From Desulfobacca sp. 4484_104 (GTDB lineage Bacteria; Desulfobacterota; Desulfobaccia; Desulfobaccales; Desulfobaccaceae), in contig MUKC01000021.1 in NCBI GenBank assembly GCA_002049795.1, forward strand, positions 1-45,718: a stretch of 45,718 bases of DNA. The letters run 5' to 3'. Below are positions 34,550-43,074 of the stretch, piece by piece. Position 1 is the stretch's first letter. Each line of letters begins with the position of its first letter. Under the pieces are notes generated by a model. That model was not told the origin of the DNA. It saw nothing but the letters and a program-made list of their open reading frames with translations, and ran no database searches. The position numbers and the translations under genes are program-made.

Positions 34550-36010
34550 ATGAAACGTACCCTGTTACTTAGTCCTCCCTGTTTTAAAGATTTTGATGGC
34601 GGTGCCGGGTCTCGCTATCAAGCCACTCGGGAGGTAACCTCATTCTGGTATCCCACCTGGCTCTGTTACCCGGCCGGATTAATTCCCGGAAGCCGGGTGT
34701 TGGATGCTCCGCCCTTGAACTTAGGGGTTGCGGAGGTGGTAGAACAGGCCCGAGGTTATGAATTAGTGGTCATCTTCACTTCATCCGCGTCTCTAACTTA
34801 TGATCTCCAGACGGTGGAAGGCCTGAAAGCCAGTTATCCTGGTGTAACCGTGGGGATGGTCGGGCCTCAGGTTACCATTCTGCCCGATGACACCTTAAAA
34901 GCCAGTATGGCTTTAGACTTTGTGGCCCGCCGGGAGTTCGATTACACTGTCCGGGAACTGGCTGAAGATCAACCCTGGAATAAAATATTAGGCCTCAGTT
35001 ATCGTAAAAATGGCCAGATTTATCACAACCCGGACCGTCCCTATATCGAAGATTTAGACGCCCTGCCCTGGGTGACCGAAATCTACCATCGTGATCTGGA
35101 TATCAAGCGTTACCATATACCCTATCTGCGAGATCCCTATATTTCCATTTACACTGGCCGGGGTTGCCCCCATCACTGTATTTATTGTCTGTGGCCCCAG
35201 ACCTTATCCGGCCACCGCTATCGGGTGCGCAGTGTGGCTGACGTGGTCAATGAAGTACGTCGCAGTTTAGAGTTGTTCCCCCAGGCCGCAGAAATCTTCT
35301 TTGATGATGATACCTTTACCGCCAATCCGGAGCGGGTCCGGCAACTGGGTCGGGAATTCCGTCCTTTACAATTTACCTGGTCCGCCACCGGCCGGGTTAA
35401 CACTGATTACCAGTCCTTAAAAGCCATGAAAGAAGGCGGCTTGCGCCTCCTGGTGGTGGGTTATGAAACCGGCAATGACCAGATCTTAAAGAACATTCGC
35501 AAGGGCGCCACTATTGAACAGGCCCACCGCTTTACCCGCTGGTGCAAGGAATTGGGTATTCAGATTCATGGCACCTTTATTGTGGGGTTGCCCGGCGAAA
35601 CCCCCGCCACCATTGAGGAATCGATCCGCTTTGCCTGTGAGCTGGACCCGGATACTATCCAGGTATCGCTGGCTACCCCTTATCCGGGCACGGCCTTTTA
35701 TGATCTGTGCGTTAAACAGGGTTATTTCCGCTCCGGCGTCTTGGTGGACGGCGATACCGGTTATCAGCAATGTGTTATAGAATATCCCGAGCTTAAGGCG
35801 GAAGAAATTTTTCAGGCGGTTCCGCGTTTTTATCGTAAATTCTATTTTCGCCCCCGTTACATGGCCCGGACCGTGAAAACCATGCTGGTGGATGCTGCTG
35901 AACGCCGTCGGTTGCTTAAAGAAGGCAAGGAATTCTTTGGCTTTCTATTCCGGCGGCACCAAACTGGCGAGAGCGGGGCAAGGGATTCCCTTAAGACTTC
36001 AGCTTCATGA
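34550..36010 (+). CDS. hpnJ: Hopanoid biosynthesis radical SAM protein HpnJ
   Basis: A 486-aa B12-binding radical SAM enzyme. N-terminal part (about 1-180) has the HpnJ-like opening FDGGAGSRYQATREV and SFWYPTWLCYPAGL. Then the radical SAM core with CPHHCIYC near residue 205 and GLPGETPATIEES. It helps make the cyclitol-ether head group of bacteriohopanepolyols. ATG after AAAGGTAG. It overlaps the next gene as ATGA at 36007-36010. Member of a three-gene operon. Confidence 0.93.
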   Translation: MKRTLLLSPPCFKDFDGGAGSRYQATREVTSFWYPTWLCYPAGLIPGSRVLDAPPLNLGVAEVVEQARGYELVVIFTSSASLTYDLQTVEGLKASYPGVTVGMVGPQVTILPDDTLKASMALDFVARREFDYTVRELAEDQPWNKILGLSYRKNGQIYHNPDRPYIEDLDALPWVTEIYHRDLDIKRYHIPYLRDPYISIYTGRGCPHHCIYCLWPQTLSGHRYRVRSVADVVNEVRRSLELFPQAAEIFFDDDTFTANPERVRQLGREFRPLQFTWSATGRVNTDYQSLKAMKEGGLRLLVVGYETGNDQILKNIRKGATIEQAHRFTRWCKELGIQIHGTFIVGLPGETPATIEESIRFACELDPDTIQVSLATPYPGTAFYDLCVKQGYFRSGVLVDGDTGYQQCVIEYPELKAEEIFQAVPRFYRKFYFRPRYMARTVKTMLVDAAERRRLLKEGKEFFGFLFRRHQTGESGARDSLKTSAS

Positions 36011-37815
36011 ATTACAAAGAGTTTCTTAGTCTTCTTTGTCAAGGAGGCCCAGGATTCTGCCAGGTTGCCGTTACTAACGCCTGTAATGCTCAGTGTCGTT
36101 TCTGTAATTTTCATCAGCTCAAGCCGGAAGATTGGGTTATGGCGGATGATACCCGTCTGGCCCGCGGGTTGCGACTCCTGGCCCAGGGTGGGGTGAAATA
36201 TTTAGTGTTTACCGGAGGAGAGCCTCTGCTGTATCCCCCTCTGGTGGACATCTTGGCTCAGGCGCGGGACCTGGGTATTATCACCCTGTTATGTACCAAT
36301 GGGGCCTTGCTTGATCTCCCTAAACTGTCTCAACTGCAAGAGGCCGGTCTAGATAGCTTGATTATTTCGATTGATGCCGCCTCTGCTCAACGGCACGATG
36401 GACACCGGGGGCTATCCGGCTTAACCGATCATATCAAGGCCATGGTCCCGGAAATCCGAGCACAGGGGATTAAACCTATCGCCTCGGTTACGATCAGCCG
36501 ATTACTTGATGAGTTGGCGGCGTTGCCTAAGTTCTTAATAGGTTTAGGGTTTCATTTGGTCACCTTTTCCTATCCGCTGACCAGGCTAGATTCCCCTTAT
36601 CTGGGCTGTGCTGACCATGATCTGGTGAGGTTTTCTCCGGACGAACTCTATGGCTGGTTTGAACGCCTTAAGTCCTTAAAGTCCCAGAATCAGATACAAA
36701 TTCTTAATCCTCGGCTGTCCTGGATAGAACTACAACGCCAATTGACTAACCGCCGGCTGCGCTTCCCCTGTCTGGCCGGGTATAAATATTTTTTCCTGGA
36801 TTGGCAACTTAAGGTTTACCGCTGTCATTATGTCAAGACTCCGCTGGGGGATTTGGAAGATTTCCTCACTCTGCCCCGGATACAATTTTTTATCCCTGGC
36901 CTCCTGGGTAGAGGGGTTGCACTGGATAAGGCACTGATGATCAATGATTGTCTTTCCCTTCCCCGCCGGTCAGTTATAATTACCGGTGATGATTTCGGCC
37001 TGGCGTCGCCACTCAACCATGCCGTTGCCCTGGCACACCGGCAAGGAGTCTTAACCTGTGCCAGTCTGATGGTATCGGCCCCGTATGCGTCCGAAGCCAT
37101 CGCCCTGGCCCGGGAATTACCAAATCTTTGTCTGGGCAGCCATCTGACCCTGATCCAGGGCCGATCGATCCTACCGCACCGTTATCTCCCGCATTTAACC
37201 GACTCCCAGGGCAATTTCGCGCCGCAGCCACTAGGAGCCGGGCTGCGTTTTTTCTTTTCCGGCCGACTGCAGGATGAGATTCGCCGTGAACTGGCGGCCC
37301 AGATCGAAGCCGTGTTGCGCACCGGGCTGACTCCCTGGTTTATCAACGGGCACCTCAATATCCATTTACATCCCCGCGTCTGGCCCCTAGTTCTGGAACT
37401 GACCCAGGAGTATAGTATTCTTGGAGTCCGCCTGCCCCAAGAAGACCTCAAGATCACCCTGGGACTGAATCGGCAGCGCCTGAGCTACAAGCTGGCCCAT
37501 GCCTTGATCTTTGCCTGGCTGGTCGGTCGGGCCCGAAGTTCGGCCCGCCAATTTGGCCTTAAAACCAATGACCATCTTTTCGGGCTGCTCAATGATGGCC
37601 AGATGGATGAATCTTATCTTCTGGGCCTGTTGCCCCGCTTGCGGCCAGGGGTAACCGAAATTTATTGTCATCCTGCCCTATGGTCCAATGCCCAATTGCG
37701 TCACTGGATGCCAACCTATCGCCATCAGGCTGAATTTAGTGCCCTGCTCAGTCCCCGGATCAAGCAGGCTCTTATTGAAAATAATTTGGAACTTAGCAAT
37801 TTCCAGCGGTTATAA
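36007..37815 (+). CDS. Radical SAM enzyme fused to HpnK-type deacetylase
   Basis: 602 aa with two enzymes. Residues 1-320: a radical SAM domain with cluster Cys C26, C30, C33 and likely extra-cluster Cys C255, C273, C315. Residues 321-602: a complete YdjC/HpnK domain with ITGDDFGLASPLNHAV (metal Asp), GSHLTL and NGHLNIHLHP (metal His). HpnK removes the N-acetyl group from GlcNAc-bacteriohopanetetrol ahead of HpnJ. The radical SAM half may act on a related hopanoid or lipid. It starts at the ATGA overlap with hpnJ. No stop or start-like break lies at the junction. HpnI is not in the window. Confidence 0.88.
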   Translation: MNYKEFLSLLCQGGPGFCQVAVTNACNAQCRFCNFHQLKPEDWVMADDTRLARGLRLLAQGGVKYLVFTGGEPLLYPPLVDILAQARDLGIITLLCTNGALLDLPKLSQLQEAGLDSLIISIDAASAQRHDGHRGLSGLTDHIKAMVPEIRAQGIKPIASVTISRLLDELAALPKFLIGLGFHLVTFSYPLTRLDSPYLGCADHDLVRFSPDELYGWFERLKSLKSQNQIQILNPRLSWIELQRQLTNRRLRFPCLAGYKYFFLDWQLKVYRCHYVKTPLGDLEDFLTLPRIQFFIPGLLGRGVALDKALMINDCLSLPRRSVIITGDDFGLASPLNHAVALAHRQGVLTCASLMVSAPYASEAIALARELPNLCLGSHLTLIQGRSILPHRYLPHLTDSQGNFAPQPLGAGLRFFFSGRLQDEIRRELAAQIEAVLRTGLTPWFINGHLNIHLHPRVWPLVLELTQEYSILGVRLPQEDLKITLGLNRQRLSYKLAHALIFAWLVGRARSSARQFGLKTNDHLFGLLNDGQMDESYLLGLLPRLRPGVTEIYCHPALWSNAQLRHWMPTYRHQAEFSALLSPRIKQALIENNLELSNFQRL

Positions 37816-37829
37816 AGGAGAATCCCGAC

Positions 37830-38210
37830 ATGATGACCAAGACCTTATTGACCCTGATCATCGCCATTATCTCGGTCTCGATAGGTGACGTTCTACTGTC
37901 GCGGGGCATGAAACAGATCGGCGCGGTTTCTTCCTGCCATCCCCGTGAGCTCCTGAAACTGGGCATGCAGATTTTCAGCCATCCTACCATAATTGTCGGT
38001 ATCCTCTGTCTGGCCGTCTTCTTCTTTCTCTGGCTCGCGGTACTTTCCTGGTCAGACCTAAGTTTTGCCCTGCCCCTGACTGCCCTGAGTTATGTGGTTA
38101 CCGCCATCTTGGCTCAGTACCTGTTGCAAGAGGACATAACCCCGATCCGTTGGGCCGGGACCGTGCTGATCTGTATGGGCGTGGCCCTGGTCACTAAGAG
38201 TGGCTACTAG
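37830..38210 (+). CDS. Small DMT-superfamily transporter (SMR/EamA-like)
   Basis: A 126-aa membrane protein with four hydrophobic helices, related to small multidrug resistance and ArnE/ArnF-type proteins. Opening TLIIAIISVSIGDVLLSRGMKQ and the segment DLSFALPLTALSYVVTA are characteristic. ATG pair at 37830 after AAAGGAG. By position it could move or flip a hopanoid or lipid-linked intermediate; this is inference. Last gene of the operon; a terminator follows. Confidence 0.88.
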   Translation: MMTKTLLTLIIAIISVSIGDVLLSRGMKQIGAVSSCHPRELLKLGMQIFSHPTIIVGILCLAVFFFLWLAVLSWSDLSFALPLTALSYVVTAILAQYLLQEDITPIRWAGTVLICMGVALVTKSGY

Positions 38211-38230
38211 CTGGGGCTGACGCTTAAACG

Positions 38231-38255
38231 CCCTGAAGGTCAGTTCAGGGGTTTT
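38231..38255 (+). terminator. Terminator of the hopanoid operon
   Basis: CCCTGAA (38231-38237), 6-nt loop, TTCAGGG (38244-38250), then GTTTTA; 20 bp after the transporter gene. Confidence 0.75.
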
Positions 38256-38275
38256 AGCCAGGTCTGCCCTAAAAC

Positions 38276-38494
38276 CTAGCCCCGATCATGACCAGAAGAA
38301 ACCACTGCCTGGAGATTTGGTCTTTGGCCCAGGTAGATCTGCAACCAGGCCGAACCACCATTGACTCCAGACCTTAATCTGACCGCTATTTCCAGCGGGA
38401 GACAGATAAGCGGCCAGATCAGCGACGTCACCAGGATGGCCGAGAACAGCGCCAGAAAACTGCTAATCATGAAGCCGATGATATCAATTTGCAT
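38276..38494 (-). CDS. Small membrane protein, unknown
   Basis: A 72-aa frame with one or two hydrophobic helices in the first 40 residues (IIGFMISSFLALFSAILVTS and beyond) and a polar tail. ATG 38494 has AGGGAG seven bases before it. No family recognised. Confidence 0.5.
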   Translation of the reverse strand: MQIDIIGFMISSFLALFSAILVTSLIWPLICLPLEIAVRLRSGVNGGSAWLQIYLGQRPNLQAVVSSGHDRG

Positions 38495-38551
38495 TTCGTA
38501 TCTCCCTCTGATGGCCTGTTTGCTTTCCGTTCGGTTAGCCAGGCTGACCAC

Positions 38552-39508
38552 TTGCCGAAGTTTGAGGTTATTGCCAATAATTTTTTGTTATCGCTCGTGA
38601 TTCTTGCTGATATTATCAAGCAAAACCGGTACCACCCATACTTACAGATTAATTAATAATATCAATATATTATTTTTAGTTAAGTATGGGGCTTTAAGGC
38701 CGCCAGGATGAGTGTAGGTGTTAAGCTTGGGGGTTTGGGGGTTAGAGGATGTTTCTAACCAGTTGGGTCATACCCTTGGCGTTGGTGTGGAACAATATGG
38801 TCCGGACCACTGTAAAGGTCAACATTTTTTTGGACACGGTTTTGGTTTAAATTGCGGTGGCCCGAGGGTTATCAGTGTCCACGCTGTGGCCCTCGGAAAG
38901 CCTCTTTTATTCGTACCAGAAATTTATATCAATGCTGTGCCTGTCGTTATCAGGTTTCTTTGACCGCCGGAACCGTTATGCATATAACTCGCACTCCTTT
39001 GCCAAGCGGAATTTTGCTACCCCTTTAATCGACGTTTCTGGGAATCCCAAATGTTCAACCGGATGATCACCGCTTGCCTTAATACTCAAACCGTTACTTT
39101 TTTGGAGCTAATACCAAGTTGCGATCAAAGAACTAAAATGCCCCCTCACCCTTGCCCTTTCCCCCCGCCAGGGGGGAAGAGGGGATAAAGGATAAAATTA
39201 CTCATTTGAAAGCTAATCGGTATAAAGCAATAAGCAAAAAGTTTTTTTACCTGCGTGCTGACGTCCTGGTCTTGGTTAGTTTTGAAAACGCATGGCAATG
39301 TCGTTTACCAACAATAATGTTAATTGAAGCCGGTTGGTTGGCCATTGGCCGTGGCGATATAGAGAGCGGCAGGAGAATTTCAGACTTGAACGGAATCGAT
39401 AGCTTGGAGTAGAAAAATATTGATAACTTCGGGAAGAAAAGATGAGCAGAATTCTTGTTTCTATCCAACCCGATCTGGGCGCTTCACAATTTGATCATGT
39501 GAAAACCT
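38552..39508. other. Long gene-poor stretch
   Basis: About 950 bp with only short, low-quality frames. It contains the palindromic repeat at 39141-39184. It may hold decayed sequence; nothing recognised. Confidence 0.5.
39141..39184. repeat. C-rich/G-rich inverted intergenic repeat
   Basis: CCCCCTCACCC... pairs with GGGGGGAAGAGGGG around CGCCA. It resembles the common CCCTCACCCTAACCCTCTCCC-type intergenic repeat of many proteobacteria and cyanobacteria. Confidence 0.6.
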
Positions 39509-42100
39509 TTAATCCTGATCTGGGGGAGTAACGGAGCCGGGTTCTCCGGCAAAGCGGTAATTGCCCTCTAAGAAGGCCTGAATATACCACTCTACGGTGG
39601 TCTCATCCGCCATAACCATATCGCGCTGCCGCGCACAGCCCATCAGTCGGCCTAAAAGATCGAGTTTTTCTTCCAGCAGGGGACGGGGATATTTCCATAG
39701 CCTGGCGACCACCAGGTCCCCGGTAATCTCCACCTCTAGATCTAATCGGGTCAGTACTTCCCCCAGGAATCGGGCCCGCCGGCCGCGCCGCGATTCATCC
39801 GCGGCTCCACCTTTAAAGCGAAAATTAAGATAATTATCATTGCGGACATCACTGACCAGGGCGTCAATAGTGGCAAAGTGATATCCCAAACGCGAACTGT
39901 AGTTCAGGTAATTTTCGGAGACGATCGCCAGGGTGCGCGCCCAAAAGTCGGCATGTTGCGGAGCCGCGGCTGTCAAAGACCGGGAGACAACGGAATAAAG
40001 CCCCCGCACATCAATGGGGATGGGGCCAGCCCAGGAAATCTCGGGGTGGCTGATGCCTCGCCATAAAGCCCGCAGAGGAATCGAAGTAATATCCTCCGGT
40101 GACACGAACCGCCCCCGGTGGTCAGTCCGGATGCCGCCGCCCAGGTCAATAATGTAGAGGTTTAAGGGGATGTTAGTCTGCAACTGCACCATGTGCACTT
40201 CACCCTGCCGGGCCTGTTCACCGAGCTCAAACATCTCGGTGACCGCCATCTGATGCGCAAAGCGGGTAATATCATGCAGCGTTTGACAAGCCGCGGGGGT
40301 GAAATTGGCTAGCTGGGGGTCGGTAAGCCGCAAAGGGGTGATCCATCGTAATACCCGCCGCAGCCGGGCATAAATCGGCGTTTCGGCCAGCAGCGAGGTC
40401 TTGGCGACCGGGGCTTGCAGGATTTCCTCCAGGCGACCCTCGTAAACCTTGATCTGGTTGGCATCTACGGTAATTTCCTGGCCGGGACGCAAAACCTGCG
40501 TGGCTTTTCCGGTATCCACGAGGGCAGGAATCTTAAACTCGCGGGCCAGGATAGCCAGATGGGAGGTGGCACTGCCAATATCTATGACCATGCCCGCGGC
40601 TTTGTGTAACACCGCGCCATAGCGCGCCGTAGTATGCCGGGCCACCAGGATAGCCCCGTCCGGGAAACGGCTCAGGTCCGCTTCGTGGTCAACCAGAAAC
40701 ACTGGCCCCGCCGCCACCCCAAAACAGGCCACTGTACCGTGGTCGAGCAACACGGGATGGCGCTCCTCGAGGTGCGGCGGCAGCACCCCGGTGGCGTGCG
40801 GCCTCAGCAAGGTCAAGGGCCGCGATTGTAAGAGTAGTATTTGTCCTTGTTGATCTACGCTGAATTCAATATCCTGGGGGCTGCCGAAATACTCCTCCAG
40901 CTGAAGGGCATAGCGGCCTAAAGTGAGTAGTTCCTCGCTGGTCAGAGCCGGTTGGGAATCTTCCTCAAGGGGGACAGCCTCTTCTTTGATCCCTTTATCG
41001 GCGGCGATCCACCGTTTGGTTTTGCGGCTGATCTGTTGTTCAAGTAAATCCAGGGCCGGTTTTTTGGAAAGCACAAAGTGATCCGGAGTTAAGCTGCCGT
41101 CAACTACAGCCGGTCCCAATCCCCAGGCGGCATCAATGACCAGGACATCGTCGCGACCGCCAGTCGGCTCCGCGGTAAAAATCACCCCGCTGGAGCGGGC
41201 CGGTACCATGGCCAAGCACCCCACACTCATGGCCAGTTGCCGTTGCAGCAATCTTTTCTGGCTTAAATACACCAAAGCGGTAGGAGTAAATTGGCTGGCC
41301 AAGACTTCCAGATAACTCGGGAAAAATCGGTCAAAAGGCACATTCAAGACCGTGAGGAATTGTCCGGCAAACGAAGATTCCAGATCCTCGTATAAGCCGC
41401 TGCTTCTTAAGGCCAGATAGGGTTTATAAGCCAGCGCGGTTATCAAATGATCATATTGCTGATTTACCTCTTCCACCAGACTGGAAGGAATTTTTGCTTG
41501 CAACAGCATTTCTCGCAAAATCCGGCTTTTTTCGGTCAACTGCTCCATATTATTAATATCCAAGTCTTTGAGGAAACTGGCCAAAGGTTCGGTCAGGCGA
41601 TTTTCCGCCAGCACCAGGCGGTAGGCTTCGTTGGTCAGCACAAACCCTTCGGGCGTGGGGAGCTGCAAGCGATTCTTGATCTCTCCCAGATTGGCGATTT
41701 TCCCTCCTACTTGCAGGAGCAAGCGCCGGTCCACCTGACTCAGAGGCAATACCCGCGATATCGGCACGCCCGAGGGTGCAGCCGCGGTCTCGTTCTGAAT
41801 CTTGGCAGCAATGTTTTGGTAAACCTTTACCAATTCAGCATAGCGATTGTCCCCCAGGGTGTTCAACTCCTGGACGATGGTCTGCACCTTCTCCAGAATG
41901 GATTCCGTGCTAGCTCGGATGAACTGAGGATCAAAGACATAGTCGCCCTCCAGGGTAGCCTCCATATGGGACATGACTTCCAGAGCAGCATTGTTGGCCT
42001 CCAAGAGATTCTTGAAGCTTTGGTATTTTTTCTTGAAAAATTCCTCCCCGCCGGCCGGGGCTGAGGGTTTTTTTCTTCTGAAGAGATTTAATAGTTTCAA
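39509..42100 (-). CDS. PEP synthase-like protein (PPDK N-domain, swivelling His domain, unknown C-domain)
   Basis: 863 aa. Residues 1-110 are helical, possibly a coiled coil. Residues about 115-435 are the PEP/pyruvate-binding ATP-grasp domain (R232 in LRSSG, EDLESSFAGQ near 239-248, QDIEF and LLLQSRP near 409-428). Residues about 450-560 are the phosphohistidine swivelling domain, with the His at 514 in GSATSHLAI. After that comes a 290-residue C-domain, not the PEP/pyruvate barrel of PpsA or PPDK, so the phosphate acceptor is unknown. TTG start after AGAGG. It is the last gene of a kinase-receiver-receiver operon, so the swivelling His may take part in signalling. Its C-domain matches the partial gene at 45409-45718. 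Confidence 0.88.
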   Translation of the reverse strand: MKLLNLFRRKKPSAPAGGEEFFKKKYQSFKNLLEANNAALEVMSHMEATLEGDYVFDPQFIRASTESILEKVQTIVQELNTLGDNRYAELVKVYQNIAAKIQNETAAAPSGVPISRVLPLSQVDRRLLLQVGGKIANLGEIKNRLQLPTPEGFVLTNEAYRLVLAENRLTEPLASFLKDLDINNMEQLTEKSRILREMLLQAKIPSSLVEEVNQQYDHLITALAYKPYLALRSSGLYEDLESSFAGQFLTVLNVPFDRFFPSYLEVLASQFTPTALVYLSQKRLLQRQLAMSVGCLAMVPARSSGVIFTAEPTGGRDDVLVIDAAWGLGPAVVDGSLTPDHFVLSKKPALDLLEQQISRKTKRWIAADKGIKEEAVPLEEDSQPALTSEELLTLGRYALQLEEYFGSPQDIEFSVDQQGQILLLQSRPLTLLRPHATGVLPPHLEERHPVLLDHGTVACFGVAAGPVFLVDHEADLSRFPDGAILVARHTTARYGAVLHKAAGMVIDIGSATSHLAILAREFKIPALVDTGKATQVLRPGQEITVDANQIKVYEGRLEEILQAPVAKTSLLAETPIYARLRRVLRWITPLRLTDPQLANFTPAACQTLHDITRFAHQMAVTEMFELGEQARQGEVHMVQLQTNIPLNLYIIDLGGGIRTDHRGRFVSPEDITSIPLRALWRGISHPEISWAGPIPIDVRGLYSVVSRSLTAAAPQHADFWARTLAIVSENYLNYSSRLGYHFATIDALVSDVRNDNYLNFRFKGGAADESRRGRRARFLGEVLTRLDLEVEITGDLVVARLWKYPRPLLEEKLDLLGRLMGCARQRDMVMADETTVEWYIQAFLEGNYRFAGEPGSVTPPDQD

Positions 42101-42139
42101 GGAGAGCCTCTACAAGAATGCCGCGGTGAAAAGAAAGGG

Positions 42140-42526
42140 TTAAGTCGGCAGGTGGTCTTGCCGCCAACGTAGGGCCTTGGCAATGGTCATCAGGATATGT
42201 TCTTTCCGGAATGGTTTGGTAATATAGTCAAAAGCGCCATGGCGCATCGCCTCTACCGCGGAGCTAACACTTCCATAAGCCGTGATGATAATCAAGGGTA
42301 GGTACGGGTCAATCTCCTTGACTATTTTTAACAACTCGATGCCCTCCATCTCCGGCATGCGCAGGTCGCTGATCAGCAGATCGGCGTGATATTCCCGGCA
42401 CCACTCAACAGCCTCCTGCGGATTGGTGGTGGTGATCACCTGGTGATCGGTCTTTTCGGTCAGAATCAGTTTGAGCAGGTCCAATAGATCGGGTTCATCA
42501 TCAACGATGACGATAGTGGCAGACAT
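42140..42526 (-). CDS. Receiver-only response regulator
   Basis: A 128-aa single CheY-like domain. Acidic pocket VDDEPD, phosphorylated Asp in LLISDLRMPEMEGIE, T in IIITAYGS and K in ITKPF are all conserved. ATG 42526 follows AAGGAG. It has no output domain. Second of two receivers between the kinase and the PEP synthase-like protein; about 25 bp precede the latter. Confidence 0.93.
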   Translation of the reverse strand: MSATIVIVDDEPDLLDLLKLILTEKTDHQVITTTNPQEAVEWCREYHADLLISDLRMPEMEGIELLKIVKEIDPYLPLIIITAYGSVSSAVEAMRHGAFDYITKPFRKEHILMTIAKALRWRQDHLPT

Positions 42527-42621
42527 CAATCAGCTCCTTGAATAGTACTACAATAATCACAGTTAATTATAAACCGCCCCTAAAAATGCTCTGCCGGTCA
42601 CTGGTGCCGGACCGTCTGGCG

Positions 42622-43074
42622 CTAATCGCCGGGACTACGGAAGGTCTTGGCGGCCGTTTTCTCAGACTGCATTCGATCTCGCAATTCCCGATTTTCCCGG
42701 GTAATCCGCTGCCACTCCAGGGCCCGCTCAATGGCCACCAGGATCTGCTCCTTGCGGAAGGGCTTGGTGATGAAATCATAAGCCCCGCGGTGGACGGCTT
42801 CCTCGGCCGATTCCAGGGTGCCGAAGGCTGTGATGACCACCACCGGAATCTCTGGATCGTGGTTCTTGACCGTATCAATAACCTCAATACCATCCATGGC
42901 GGGCATTTTGAGGTCGGTGATGACCAGGTTAAAGTTTTCCTGGGCGAGCAACTCTGGCAGTTCCAAGGGGTTAGTCGTCGTCACCACCTGGTGTGGCGTC
43001 TTATCAGTGATGATCATTTCCAGCATGATCAGCATGTCTGGTTCATCGTCAATGATCAGAATCTTGGCTGACAT
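42622..43074 (-). CDS. Receiver-only response regulator with short tail
   Basis: A 150-aa receiver protein, about 50% like its neighbour at 42140-42526. Conserved: IDDEPD, ITDLKMPAMDGIE, VITAFGT and ITKPFRKEQ. The 25-residue C-terminal helix is too short for DNA binding. ATG 43074 follows AGAGGA and overlaps the kinase gene by 26 bp. It is probably the direct partner of the kinase, passing phosphate on or titrating it. Confidence 0.93.
   Translation of the reverse strand: MSAKILIIDDEPDMLIMLEMIITDKTPHQVVTTTNPLELPELLAQENFNLVITDLKMPAMDGIEVIDTVKNHDPEIPVVVITAFGTLESAEEAVHRGAYDFITKPFRKEQILVAIERALEWQRITRENRELRDRMQSEKTAAKTFRSPGD

Noticed and set aside
38718-39066. Short plus-strand frames in the gene-poor stretch
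   Set aside because: No Shine-Dalgarno, no family-like sequence, overlapping frames of equal quality.
41447-42064. 205-codon plus-strand frame opposite the PEP synthase-like gene
   Set aside because: Antisense shadow; rich in Gln/His/Phe as expected from the reverse strand, with no start signal.
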